Source: Duganella rivi (GTDB lineage: Bacteria; Pseudomonadota; Gammaproteobacteria; Burkholderiales; Burkholderiaceae_D). From it: DNA of 64,000 bases. The first letter of the stretch is position 1, and every line of letters begins with the position of its first letter. Both the position numbers and the translations under genes were made by a program. Under the pieces are notes generated by a model. The model had not been told where the DNA came from. It saw nothing but the letters and a program-made list of their open reading frames with translations, and made no database searches. Of the stretch, positions 15,276 through 24,682 are shown one piece after another. The stretch spans positions 62,001 through 126,000 of the forward strand of contig NZ_WWCK01000006.1 in NCBI RefSeq assembly GCF_009857435.1. Reading direction: 5' to 3'.

Positions 15276-17708
15276 ATGCAAAGAGCACCTCAATTCAAAC
15301 GCACCTTGCTGGCCAGCGCTATCCTGCTGTTGGCTGCGCAAAGCGCCTTCGCGCAATCGTCTACCGACAGCAGCGCCAAGGCCGATGAACAAACCGTCGT
15401 GGTTCTCGGTTCGCGCTCGGTCGCCAAGACTGCACTCGACACCTCGTCGCCGGTCGGCCTGATTAGCCAGAAAGACCTGCAAACGGCCGGCCCGCTGGAA
15501 CTGGGCAAGCTGCTGCAAACGCTGGATCCGTCGTTCAACTTCTCCACCACCTTCATCAGCGACGGCACCGACTCGATCCGTCCTGCCACCCTGCGCTCGC
15601 TCGGCCCTGACCAGGTGCTGGTGCTGATCAACGGTAAGCGCCGCCACCAGCAGGCGCTGGTCAACGTGCAGCAAACCATTGGCCGCGGTTCGGCCGGTAC
15701 CGACATCAACGCCATTCCACTGGCGGCGATACACCACATTGAAGTCCTGCGCGACGGCGCCGCGGCCCAATACGGCTCGGACGCGATCGCAGGCGTGATC
15801 AACATCGTCCTCAAATCGAACATCGGCGAGACTGCGCTGAGCGGCCAATACGGCACAACCTCGGAAGGCGACGGCGACAACTACTCGGCCAGCGTCAATC
15901 GCGGCTTCGCACTGGGCGAACAAGGCGGCTACGTCAACCTGACCGCCGAATGGCGCAAGCGCGACGAAACCAACCGCGCCGGCCCGGACTCGCTGCGCAC
16001 CAATCCACCGCGCGTTACCCAGCACATCGGCGACAGCAACACCAAGGATGCCTACCTGTGGTGGAACGGCGCACTGCCGATCGACGCCCACAGCGAGTTC
16101 TATGCCTTCGGCGGCGTCTCGCAACGCAAGAGCGATTCGTTCGGCTTCTTCCGCTCGGCCGGCGACGACCGCACCGTGCCGGCCGTGTATCCGAACGGCT
16201 TCCTGCCTGCGATCAGCACCGACATCAAGGATGCTTCGTTCGCCTTCGGCTATCGCCGCGACCTGGTAGGCGACTGGAAAGCGGATTTCAGCATCAACTA
16301 CGGCGCCAGCGAACTGGCCTTCCATGAATCCAATACCCTGAACGTCTCGTACTGGTACGAGCCTAAACCGGGCGGCGGCATCTACGCCGAATCGGCGCGC
16401 GAAGCCGACACCGGCACGCTGAAATTCAACCAGCTGACCTTCAACGCCGACGTCAAGGGCCCGGTCAAATTTGGCGACACCGTGGTATCGCTGGCCACCG
16501 GCTTTGAGTACCGCCAGGATAACTACCAGATCGTCGCCGGCGATCCGGTCTCCTACCAGTATGGCCGCACCAACAACCCGGCCATCATCATCAAGACCCC
16601 GAGCGGCGCGACCGCTGCTGCCGGTACCCAGGGCTTCCCAGGCTACACGCCTGGCACCGCAGTGGATTCGGGACGTCACAACATCGCCCTGTTCCTCGAT
16701 GCTGAAACCAAACCAGTCAAAGAGCTGACCCTGGGCGGCGCGGTGCGCTACGAAAAATACTCGGACTTCGGCGACACCGTCACCGGTAAGCTGAGCGCCC
16801 GCTTCGATCCGTCGAAGGAAGTAGGCTTCCGCGCCAGCGCATCGTCCGGCTTCCGCGCGCCGAGCGTGCAGCAGGAGTTCTACAGCTCCGTGTCGACCAA
16901 CCTGAATAACGGCGTACTGACCGAGACCCTGACCGCGCGCCAAGGCAGCGCTGTCACGCAGGCCTTCGGCATCAAGCCGCTGAAGGAAGAAACCTCGACC
17001 AGCATCAGCGGCGGTATCGTGTTGCGCCCTGCATCGAATGTATCGCTGACCGCCGACGCCTACCAGATCAAGATCAAGGACCGCATCGTGTTCTCGAGCG
17101 AGATCGCACCGGAAGCCGGCGGCGGCCCGATCGCCAACATCCTGAAGCCGCTGGGCGTAGGCCAGGCGCAGTTCTTCACCAATGCGGTCGACACCCGCAC
17201 TCGCGGCCTGGATATCGTGGCGGAACACACCACCAAGTTCGATGCGTCGAAACTGGTGCTGTCGGCCCAACTGGGCTTCAACAAAACCGAAGTGACCAAG
17301 CGCCACTCGACTTCGTCGGTGCTGAGCGGTGCCAAGCTGTTCGACCAGTCGCAAGTGACCCTGATCGAACGCGGCCAGCCGCGCAAGCACCACGTGGTCG
17401 CTGCTGACTACTCGGCCGGCGCATGGAACTTCAACACCCGCGCCAACTACTTCGGCGAGGTCTATGCCGAGAACTTCAGCCCACTGCAAAAGTGGGATGC
17501 TCGCTGGCTGGTAGATGCAACCGTGCGTTATGGCTTCAGCAAGCGCACCTTCCTGAGCGTGGGCGTGAACAACGCGTTCAACCAGTTGCCGAACAAGTGG
17601 ACCAACGGCGGCGACTTCCCGAAACTGGGCTTCACCCGCTGCTGGGAAACCTGCCCTATCGGCGTGAACGGCCGCTCGATGTACGTGCGTGCTGATACGG
17701 CGTTTTAA
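15276..17708 (+). CDS. TonB-dependent outer-membrane receptor
   Basis: 810 residues. The signal peptide is clear (TLLASAILLLAAQSAFA). It is followed by a plug domain (about 35-175) with VLVLINGKRRHQQALVN and IEVLRDGAAAQYGSDAIAGV, then a long beta-barrel rich in alternating aromatic strands. It ends in Phe, as is typical of outer-membrane proteins. The start at 15276 gives the signal peptide directly and has GAGAG upstream; the upstream extension has no such features. The substrate cannot be assigned; there is no FecR or sigma factor beside it and no N-terminal signalling domain. The 3' end overlaps the convergent MocR gene by 53 bases. Confidence 0.93.
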   Translation: MQRAPQFKRTLLASAILLLAAQSAFAQSSTDSSAKADEQTVVVLGSRSVAKTALDTSSPVGLISQKDLQTAGPLELGKLLQTLDPSFNFSTTFISDGTDSIRPATLRSLGPDQVLVLINGKRRHQQALVNVQQTIGRGSAGTDINAIPLAAIHHIEVLRDGAAAQYGSDAIAGVINIVLKSNIGETALSGQYGTTSEGDGDNYSASVNRGFALGEQGGYVNLTAEWRKRDETNRAGPDSLRTNPPRVTQHIGDSNTKDAYLWWNGALPIDAHSEFYAFGGVSQRKSDSFGFFRSAGDDRTVPAVYPNGFLPAISTDIKDASFAFGYRRDLVGDWKADFSINYGASELAFHESNTLNVSYWYEPKPGGGIYAESAREADTGTLKFNQLTFNADVKGPVKFGDTVVSLATGFEYRQDNYQIVAGDPVSYQYGRTNNPAIIIKTPSGATAAAGTQGFPGYTPGTAVDSGRHNIALFLDAETKPVKELTLGGAVRYEKYSDFGDTVTGKLSARFDPSKEVGFRASASSGFRAPSVQQEFYSSVSTNLNNGVLTETLTARQGSAVTQAFGIKPLKEETSTSISGGIVLRPASNVSLTADAYQIKIKDRIVFSSEIAPEAGGGPIANILKPLGVGQAQFFTNAVDTRTRGLDIVAEHTTKFDASKLVLSAQLGFNKTEVTKRHSTSSVLSGAKLFDQSQVTLIERGQPRKHHVVAADYSAGAWNFNTRANYFGEVYAENFSPLQKWDARWLVDATVRYGFSKRTFLSVGVNNAFNQLPNKWTNGGDFPKLGFTRCWETCPIGVNGRSMYVRADTAF

Positions 17709-19215
17709 TTGAACGGTTGGCGGCGTAGGCCGCAAGGTGAATGATCGCCGCCAACTGTTTGATGAGTCCTTCCATTTGCTCGGCTGGCACTTGTGCGTAG
17801 CCGAGCATCAATCCCTTCCATCCCGAATCGCCTTGCGTGTCGTGCGTGCTGAGTGCATTGACGGCGATGCCGTGTTCCTGCGCTTGCGTCACGATGGCCA
17901 CGTCGTCGATACGCGCGTCGTTGAAGCGCAGCGATAGGTGCATGCCGGCCGAGCCGCCGTGTACTGTCGCTACTGATCCCAAATGTTTTTCCAATGCCGC
18001 CACTAGCGCATCGCGCCGCTGGCGATACAGTCTGCGCATACGGCGCAGGTGAACAAGGAATTGGCCGCTGCGCAGGAACTCGGCCAGCGCCAGTTGTTCG
18101 GCTACGCGGCCGCGTGGCGCTGATTGCGCGCGCATCTGTGCGAACGGTTCGGCCAGCGCGGCCGGCACCACCACGAAGCCGATGCGCAGCGAGGGAAACA
18201 TGGTTTTGCTGAAGGTGCCGAGGTAGACCACCGGCGCATCCGGCGCCAGGCCTTGCATGGCGTGCAGCGGTGCGCCGTCGTGGCGGAATTCGCTGTCGTA
18301 GTCGTCTTCAATGATTAGGGCGCCAGCAGTGCGCGCGGCTTCGATGAGGGCGAGACGGCGGCGCAGGCTTAACACGCTGCCCACCGGGTATTGGTGCGAT
18401 GGCGTGGTATAGATCAGGCGTGGTGGCCGCAGTAGCCAATCCTGCGCGGTTGGAGCCATGCCGTCGTCGTCCACGTCGATGCCTTGTACTGCGAGCCCTG
18501 CGCCCCGTGCGGCGGCCATGGCGCCACCGTAGCCGGGATTTTCGATCCAGATGGTGTCGCCTTCGTCGGCCAAGGCGCGCATGCAGAGATCAAGGCTGTT
18601 CTGCGTGCCGTCGGTAATGAACACTTGTGCGGCTTCGCACACCACGCCGCGCGAGGCGCGCAGGTGATCGGCAATGGCGGCGCGCAGCAGCGGTTCGCCG
18701 GCGGTGTCGCCGTAGTTGAGCTGTACCACCGTCATGCTGCGCAGGGCGCGTTCCAGCAAGCGCCGCCACAGCGCCATCGGGAATTGCTCCAGCGCCGGCA
18801 CGCCCGGCACGAAAGCCCCCATGCGATCGGCCGGTCCCGGCACCGGCCGCAAGTCACGCATGCGCTGCGAGAGGCCAAGTTGCGGCACTGCCGCCGCGTC
18901 CCCCCGGCTCCGGCCACCGCGCCCGGCCCGCGCATGATCCCGCGCCGGTTCTGGCCCCACGCTGGCCACCACCGTGCCACGCCGGTCGGTTGTTACGAAG
19001 CCCTCGCTGGCTAGCTGTTCGTACGCATACAGCACCGTATTGCGCGCCACGCCCAACTCTTCGGCCAACGCGCGCGAGGCAGCGAGCCTTGTCCCTGCTG
19101 CCAGCGTGCCGCTCCTGATGGCCGCACGCAGGCACTCGTGCAGCAAGCGCTGACGCGGCCAATTGCGATGCCCATGCTCCGCCGCATAGCCGTTGACCAG
19201 CAGATTAAAGTCCAT
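17656..19215 (-). CDS. MocR/PdxR-type GntR regulator with aminotransferase-like domain
   Basis: 519 residues from the ATG at 19215. A GntR winged helix (about 20-85: LAASRALAEELGVARNTVLY, YEQLASEGFVTTDRRGT) is joined to a fold-type I aminotransferase domain. The PLP-lysine region is TFSKTMFPSLRIGF, and IIEDDYDSEF holds the Asp that contacts the pyridine nitrogen. MocR proteins use PLP or amino acids as effector. It is divergent from a PPOx-fold gene, the common MocR target arrangement, with 83 bases between the starts. The last ~18 codons run antisense through the 3' end of the TonB receptor gene, so the C-terminal tail is unusual. Confidence 0.9.
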   Translation of the reverse strand: MDFNLLVNGYAAEHGHRNWPRQRLLHECLRAAIRSGTLAAGTRLAASRALAEELGVARNTVLYAYEQLASEGFVTTDRRGTVVASVGPEPARDHARAGRGGRSRGDAAAVPQLGLSQRMRDLRPVPGPADRMGAFVPGVPALEQFPMALWRRLLERALRSMTVVQLNYGDTAGEPLLRAAIADHLRASRGVVCEAAQVFITDGTQNSLDLCMRALADEGDTIWIENPGYGGAMAAARGAGLAVQGIDVDDDGMAPTAQDWLLRPPRLIYTTPSHQYPVGSVLSLRRRLALIEAARTAGALIIEDDYDSEFRHDGAPLHAMQGLAPDAPVVYLGTFSKTMFPSLRIGFVVVPAALAEPFAQMRAQSAPRGRVAEQLALAEFLRSGQFLVHLRRMRRLYRQRRDALVAALEKHLGSVATVHGGSAGMHLSLRFNDARIDDVAIVTQAQEHGIAVNALSTHDTQGDSGWKGLMLGYAQVPAEQMEGLIKQLAAIIHLAAYAANRSIKTPYQHARTSSGRSRR

Positions 19216-19298
19216 TCGTGGCTCCACAAAATTAGCAATCTCTGGATCTATTTCTAGAGCCAGCATCTCATTATATTGTCATTTTACGAAAGGAAACC

Positions 19299-19937
19299 AT
19301 GAACCAGGCACCAACCGACCGCACCCGCGTCCGCCGCGTCGCCAGCAACGCGCACTACGACAGCGCCACCCTGCACGCCATCATCGATGACGCCTACCTG
19401 TGCCACATCGCCTTCAGCGACGGCAAGGGCGCGCACTGTATTCCAACTGCCTGCTGGCGCGAAGGCGATCACCTATACATCCACGGCTCCAACGGCAGCC
19501 GCATGGTCAAGCATTTGATCGAGAGCGAGTGCTGCGTGACCATCACGCACCTGGATGGACTGGTGCTGGCGCGGTCGGCGTTCAATCACTCGATGAACTA
19601 CCGCTCGGCCATGGTCTACGGAACGTTTGAAGTGGTGGAGGGCGACGCCGCGCGTCACGCGATGGAAGCATTCATGAAAAAAGTAGCGCCCGGCCGCCAG
19701 GCAGAAATCCGCCCCGGCTCGGACAAGGAATACGCAGCCACCACCGTGCTGCGCATTTCACTGGCCGAGGCGGCGTGCAAAATGCGCACCGGCGGGCCGA
19801 ATGACGATGAAGAGGACATGAACTGGCCGGTATGGGCAGGCGTACTACCGTGGGCGCGCACGCCGCTAGCGCCGCAGCAGGATCCGGCGTGCAGCCTGCC
19901 CGCTCCTGCCTACGTGCTCGATTGGGCCGCCAAGTAG
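19299..19937 (+). CDS. Pyridoxamine 5'-phosphate oxidase-fold flavin-binding family protein
   Basis: 212 residues of the COG3467/NimA-like split-barrel group: HAIIDDAYLCHIAF at the N-terminus, YIHGSNGSRMVKHL (flavin phosphate-binding region), and ARSAFNHSMNYRSAMVYG. These proteins bind FMN, F420 or haem; the exact role is unknown. The start follows GAAAGGAAACC, a good ribosome site. It is divergent from the MocR regulator, which probably controls it. The last 28 bases overlap the convergent end of the large membrane-protein operon. Confidence 0.85.
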   Translation: MNQAPTDRTRVRRVASNAHYDSATLHAIIDDAYLCHIAFSDGKGAHCIPTACWREGDHLYIHGSNGSRMVKHLIESECCVTITHLDGLVLARSAFNHSMNYRSAMVYGTFEVVEGDAARHAMEAFMKKVAPGRQAEIRPGSDKEYAATTVLRISLAEAACKMRTGGPNDDEEDMNWPVWAGVLPWARTPLAPQQDPACSLPAPAYVLDWAAK

Positions 19938-21568
19938 CGCTGCTCGCGATACCAAAGCCCCAGCATACAAAGCGCAAACAGGCCTGCAAACGGAGCGACC
20001 GGCAACGGGCGCTCCGCCTCGGCGCCAGCCACGCGAGCAGCGGCTGAACGGGCGGCATACTGCGCCGTCGCATCGCTGCGCAGTGCGCGCTGCCACGCGG
20101 GCCAATCGTTCGCTGCATAGATGTACGCCACGCCCTGCTCCGCCATACCTTCGGCGCTGAGCTTCAGCCATCCCGCCTTCTGCGGCCAGAATGCCGCGCA
20201 CACGCCATCCGCCTTGTCCGCGCGCGCGGCAAGCGCCATCGGTGCGTAACCATCCGCCGCCAGCACCGTTCCAGCCTTTGCGCCCTGCGCGCATACCTCG
20301 CTGCGCAATCCCGGCACGGGCATCGGATCGTTCATCTGCCAAACCGTCTTCTGTGCGCTATCCAGCGCAATACGATCCATGGCCGACTGCCACCACAGCG
20401 TCAACAACTGCGGCTCACTAATCGCATGCTTATGCCAATCCGCCACGCCGATCCACACCACGCGCCCCTGTCCAACGCTACGCTGCCACATCCAAGGCTG
20501 CTTCTTCGCGTCGCGCGCCAGTACCGACCACGGCTCGGCTGCGTTATCAGACGGATTCAAATTCGCCGGCGGCATAGACAAGGACGCGCCAAACTGCCGC
20601 ACATCTTCCTTCTCCGTAGTTGGCGACTGCTGATGCAAAGCCAAACCAAAGTCGCGCTGCCAAACGCCAGTGTCCGCAGCATTCGCGCCAAGGATAACCA
20701 GCGGTACGCCCTGCCCCGTCTGCGCCAACAACGCAGCACGCGCTGATGGACTCAGATGTTCCACGTACGCTGCATCGACAAACATCGCATTCGGCGCCGC
20801 CAACGGCGCGCGCGGCGTTTCATTGCGCGTGATCGCCTTGCCCAGCGCGACATTCCAGTCCAGGATCGCGCTGCCGTCAGACAGCAACTGATTCAAGGTA
20901 CGCGCATCAAATGACGGCGCATCAAAGCGGCCCAGTATCTGCAAAGGCACCGGTTCTTTTACCTGCAACGGAATCGGCCCCTGCGCGATGGTCTTGCCGC
21001 CCGCATCCAGCAGGCGCGCTTGCAGCACCATGGTCTCTGCAACCGGCGGCAGCCACTGCACCGACAACTGTGCCGCAGACGATGGCCCGGAATCGGCGAG
21101 TACCTGCTTGTTCTCAGCCAGCAGCTGCAAGCGCCATCCTGCCTGCGCCGCCGAACGGCGCACGGACAGAGTGAAGATGCGGCCGAGAGAAAGCGAGCGA
21201 GGGAAGTCCAGCCATAGCAAGTCCGCAGCGGCGGGCTTCCATTGCAGCGGACGCGCAGGCAGATCGCGCCACTCAGCTTCGCGCACACCGTCGCCGGCCA
21301 GTGCGATAGCGGCTGCAGCGGGAATCGCCAGGCGGTCGGCATCAGCGATGCGGCCCGCCTCGGTGCTGACAGCCAGCGGTGCGGCGCTGGCGGCAGCGGC
21401 AGGCAAGCGGATATCAGCAAGCGCCGTCGCCAGCGCGACGCCAGCCACGCCGGCAAGCGCTACGTTCGTCCATTGCTTCTTGCGGCCATATAACGCCGCA
21501 CTTACCACGCCAGTAGCCAGCGCGGCCAGCGGTGGCGCCAGCGTCGCCAAATCGGTAGAGATCATCAT
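19910..21568 (-). CDS. Large membrane protein with glutamine-amidotransferase-like region (last gene of the TldDE-MoxR operon)
   Basis: 552 residues. Two hydrophobic segments lie at the N-terminus (LATLAPPLAALATGVVSAAL; NVALAGVAGVALATALA) and one at the extreme C-terminus (APFAGLFALCMLGLWY). The region between is predicted periplasmic, with beta-rich stretches and a segment near GVPLVILGANAADTGVW that resembles the GATase1-like fold found in BatA-cluster membrane proteins. The ATG pair at 21568 overlaps the upstream stop (ATGA). No enzymatic residues can be assigned. The long open frame upstream of 21568 is out-of-frame read-through of the DUF4175-like gene. Confidence 0.75.
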   Translation of the reverse strand: MMISTDLATLAPPLAALATGVVSAALYGRKKQWTNVALAGVAGVALATALADIRLPAAAASAAPLAVSTEAGRIADADRLAIPAAAAIALAGDGVREAEWRDLPARPLQWKPAAADLLWLDFPRSLSLGRIFTLSVRRSAAQAGWRLQLLAENKQVLADSGPSSAAQLSVQWLPPVAETMVLQARLLDAGGKTIAQGPIPLQVKEPVPLQILGRFDAPSFDARTLNQLLSDGSAILDWNVALGKAITRNETPRAPLAAPNAMFVDAAYVEHLSPSARAALLAQTGQGVPLVILGANAADTGVWQRDFGLALHQQSPTTEKEDVRQFGASLSMPPANLNPSDNAAEPWSVLARDAKKQPWMWQRSVGQGRVVWIGVADWHKHAISEPQLLTLWWQSAMDRIALDSAQKTVWQMNDPMPVPGLRSEVCAQGAKAGTVLAADGYAPMALAARADKADGVCAAFWPQKAGWLKLSAEGMAEQGVAYIYAANDWPAWQRALRSDATAQYAARSAAARVAGAEAERPLPVAPFAGLFALCMLGLWYREQRYLAAQSST

Positions 21569-23592
21569 TTCGCCTGCTCCTTGCCATTCCACGCACGGCG
21601 GAAAGGCGTATCCGCCGATGGACGCGCTTGCAGCAGCACCGGCGCATCGGTCAGGGTACCGCGCAGCCAGGCGCGCAATTCGGCGCGGCATGGGACGCAG
21701 CCGTCCTGCACATCCTGCACTGCGCGCTGGGCGCTGAGCTTCTGTTCTTGATCGCTGATGCGCGCGGTGATGGTGTCGCGTGCTGCCTTGCTCCACAGCG
21801 CCGGCAGTACGCCGTCTTGCGACAGGGCTTGTACCAGTTCGCGCACTTCGACAGGCACGGTGTCGCTGGCCGCGCCTTGTTCGCGCTTGTAGCTCATGGC
21901 GCCGACGATGTCGCCGGTCATGCGCTTCTCTTCCTTCAGCGCCGGCGGCACGAAAGCGGTGCGATGCAGGTAGACGCGTTCTGCGGCTTGCAGTTCTTTG
22001 ATTGCGTCCAATGCTTTGTATTCCGGTGGCAGCGCTGTCTTGGGCGAGATGGCGCGCAGGGATTTTTCTGCGTCCCACATCGCGGCCAGCGCGCGCTTGA
22101 GGACAGCCTTGGTTTGCGGGTCGAAGATGGTGGCGTTGTCTTCTTGGTCGTGGGCGTGGCCGAAGGCTTTCATCACCGAGATTTCGCTGCCGGGACGTTC
22201 GTTGCCGCCGCCGTGGTGTTCTTCGTGCTCGTGTTCTTCGTCGCCGAACAAGCTGGATTCTTCGCCGAGGAATTGGCCGTAGCGCAGGCGCAGCTTGGCT
22301 TGATCGGAGGCGATGATTTCGCTGCGGTTGCGCAGCGTGGCTGGCGGCATGTCGGGATGGGCCTTCAGATCGGCGACCAGTTGTTCGGTGTCGATGATGA
22401 TTTGGCGTTGGCTGCGCAGGTTTTCCGGCTTGGTCATTGCAGGCAGCGCGGTGGAATCCAGGCTTTCTGCATCTGGGCCGGGCAGGCGCAGGGTGTAGGT
22501 TGGCGATTGCGCGGTGTGCGGGCTTGGAGCGTTGTCGGTGGCGCGGACGAAGAAGTAAAGTTCATCGCCAGGTTCCATGCCGAGTTCCGCCAGCGTCCAT
22601 TGTTTTTTCCACGTGCGTGATTTCGGGTCCGTCGATTGCGGCAGTGGGACTTCCTTGTCGCTGAAGCGGATGTTTTCGCCGCTGCCGCGCGCAAGAGTCA
22701 TGTGCATGCTGGCGCGGACAATGGCGTAATCGTCCTTGGCGCTGACGGAGAGTTGGACGGCTTTGGTGTCTTTGGCGAGGACGTGGATTAATTCGGTTGG
22801 TTCGATGATGGTGACTTGCGGTGCCTGGTCTGGTGTCACGCGGATGTTGTAGCGGGTGGTGCTGGCGCCACGGACGCGCCAGAACAGTGAGTCTTCAACG
22901 CGGAGTTTGGCGCAGTCCTTGTCGATGCTGAAGGTTTGGCCGTCGCCCAATTCGACGGCTTGCTGCGCGCCGCGCGGGTTATTGATACACCAGCGGACTT
23001 CGGAGTATTGCGGGATTTGGATGTCGCGGGCGCCGGTTTCGAACGGCTTCACGCCGGTGTAGGCCGGTGGCGTGACGCGCAGGTGGACTTCGCCGTCGAC
23101 GATGGGTTTATTGGTTTGGGCGGCATGCTGAGGCGCGGTGGCGGCGGTTTGTTTGCCCTGCCATGCGGCGACGCTGCCAGCGGCCAGCAGGCTAAGGGCG
23201 AGCGGCAGGATGGCGATCCTGGAGCGCGCGCGGGCGATGGCTTGGTAGTCGGCATCGGTGAGAACGGCGGCCAGGCGGGCTTGCAGGCGCTGTTGCTGTA
23301 GCTTGGCGATCGGCGTTTGAGCCTCTTCGGCTAGCAGGGTGCTGCTGTCCTCCAGTTGCGGGATGGCGGCGTTCAGCCATGATGGCCATTGGACGGCGAT
23401 GCGGCGGTGCCAGCGCACGGCGTCTACAAAGATCCAGATGATGCAGACAGCGATGGCTGCGATGATAGCGATGGACGACAGCAAATAGGCCGCTAGTGCT
23501 AGCGGTGCAAGCGTGAGCAGCCATTGCGGGGCGCGGCGGCGCAGGATGGCGATCCAGAGGCTGCGGCGCAGGTGGTCAGTGGCGCCGGGCAT
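21565..23592 (-). CDS. DUF4175-like membrane protein
   Basis: 675 residues. Two N-terminal membrane segments (WLLTLAPLALAAYLLSSIAI and adjacent IAAIAVCIIWIFV), a third at about 140-160 (RIAILPLALSLLAAGSVAAW), then a large periplasmic part with charged helical stretches. A His/Glu-rich insert, EEHEHEEHHGGGNER, lies around residue 455. The layout and position resemble DUF4175 proteins that sit downstream of MoxR/DUF58/BatA genes; the assignment is by architecture and context. The ATG at 23592 overlaps the BatA-like gene by 17 bases; a TTG at 23610 is an alternative. Confidence 0.68.
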   Translation of the reverse strand: MPGATDHLRRSLWIAILRRRAPQWLLTLAPLALAAYLLSSIAIIAAIAVCIIWIFVDAVRWHRRIAVQWPSWLNAAIPQLEDSSTLLAEEAQTPIAKLQQQRLQARLAAVLTDADYQAIARARSRIAILPLALSLLAAGSVAAWQGKQTAATAPQHAAQTNKPIVDGEVHLRVTPPAYTGVKPFETGARDIQIPQYSEVRWCINNPRGAQQAVELGDGQTFSIDKDCAKLRVEDSLFWRVRGASTTRYNIRVTPDQAPQVTIIEPTELIHVLAKDTKAVQLSVSAKDDYAIVRASMHMTLARGSGENIRFSDKEVPLPQSTDPKSRTWKKQWTLAELGMEPGDELYFFVRATDNAPSPHTAQSPTYTLRLPGPDAESLDSTALPAMTKPENLRSQRQIIIDTEQLVADLKAHPDMPPATLRNRSEIIASDQAKLRLRYGQFLGEESSLFGDEEHEHEEHHGGGNERPGSEISVMKAFGHAHDQEDNATIFDPQTKAVLKRALAAMWDAEKSLRAISPKTALPPEYKALDAIKELQAAERVYLHRTAFVPPALKEEKRMTGDIVGAMSYKREQGAASDTVPVEVRELVQALSQDGVLPALWSKAARDTITARISDQEQKLSAQRAVQDVQDGCVPCRAELRAWLRGTLTDAPVLLQARPSADTPFRRAWNGKEQAK

Positions 23593-24682
23593 GGGCAAGT
23601 ATCCGTTCAATCATGAAGAGGGCTAGCAGGGCAAGAGCGAGCCACGCAGCAGGCTTGGCGGCCGCGAGGGCGGGCAGCGCGCTGCGGGCGGCGGCAAAGT
23701 TTTGCGATGGTGTGGCGTAGGCCGGCGCAGGTGCGGCGTCCAGCAGGCGCCATGCTTCGTACAGCGCGCGGGCCGTGTCGGCATCGCGAGGCGGGAAGGC
23801 GTCCGAAGTCCACAAGCGGCCACGCGGAGAATCCGCATACCTCAGCGTGATGCCATTGATCCTCAGCGTAGCAGCATTAGCCAGCTCGGGGAAAGCAACC
23901 TGCGACGAAGTCGAGGACGGCGACGGGGCGATGGCGATCCACCAGTTTGCGGCGCGCCAGTTAGCCGGCGGCGCAGCGCTCAGTGTGTCCCACACGATCA
24001 GCGTGGTCTTGGCGCTTTGCTCGGCAGCGAGGATGTGGCGGATGGCGGCGTTGCCCGCGCTGTCGAAGGCGGCAAACAGTGAGCGCCATGCTGCGGCGCG
24101 CGATGGCGCTGCCGCCAGCGCGATGTGCTGCTCGGCCGGCGCGACGGACGACTGCTGCGCGGCACTCGTCGATGCGGCGGCGGGCAACGGTGTCGCGCGC
24201 GTGCGCAGGGTTAGTTGGTGGTTGAATTGGGGGATGCGGGCCGGCATAGCGATTTGGTCGGCGCGGGCGACGACTAGCAGTCGCGCGTCGGCGCGCCAAT
24301 CGCGTTCGTTTTGACGAAGCCATTGCAAGCCATCCGCCGGCATCTCCATGCGCGCGGCGGAGCTGAAACCTGCAGCGGCGATTTCTTTTTCTGCCCACGC
24401 TTTGTCCACGCCGGAATCTACCAGCACGGTATCGCCGCGCCAAGGGAAGATGGTCGCGGCCAGCCATGCAATCAGTGCCACCAGCATCAGGCAGCGCACC
24501 AGCAGCAGCACCTTATCGCGCCACTGCCAAACACGCAGTTGCTCCGGTGGTGCAGACGGCAGGAAGCGCGCCGTCGCCAGCGATTCGGCTTTCACGCGCT
24601 GGCGCTTTTGACGATGCCACCACACCGGCAGCAACAGCACCGGCAACGCCAGCCACCACAAAGGATAAGAACTCAACATCAT
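23576..24682 (-). CDS. BatA-type (aerotolerance regulator N-terminal) membrane protein
   Basis: 368 residues. The N-terminus is the BatA signature: SYPLWWLALPVLLLPVWWH, then LRVWQWRDKVLLLVRCLMLVALIAWLA, giving two membrane helices. A third lies at the C-terminus (AAWLALALLALFMIERIL). The periplasmic middle may resemble a degenerate von Willebrand domain but lacks a clear MIDAS. The ATG pair at 24682 overlaps the DUF58 stop. BatA/DUF58/MoxR sets are thought to build or regulate envelope complexes; the precise role here is unknown. Confidence 0.8.
   Translation of the reverse strand: MMLSSYPLWWLALPVLLLPVWWHRQKRQRVKAESLATARFLPSAPPEQLRVWQWRDKVLLLVRCLMLVALIAWLAATIFPWRGDTVLVDSGVDKAWAEKEIAAAGFSSAARMEMPADGLQWLRQNERDWRADARLLVVARADQIAMPARIPQFNHQLTLRTRATPLPAAASTSAAQQSSVAPAEQHIALAAAPSRAAAWRSLFAAFDSAGNAAIRHILAAEQSAKTTLIVWDTLSAAPPANWRAANWWIAIAPSPSSTSSQVAFPELANAATLRINGITLRYADSPRGRLWTSDAFPPRDADTARALYEAWRLLDAAPAPAYATPSQNFAAARSALPALAAAKPAAWLALALLALFMIERILAHARRH

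Noticed and set aside
15252..17735. An 827-codon open frame on the minus strand opposite the TonB receptor
   Set aside because: The plus strand encodes an unmistakable receptor with signal peptide, plug and barrel; the minus frame is a by-product of codon bias.
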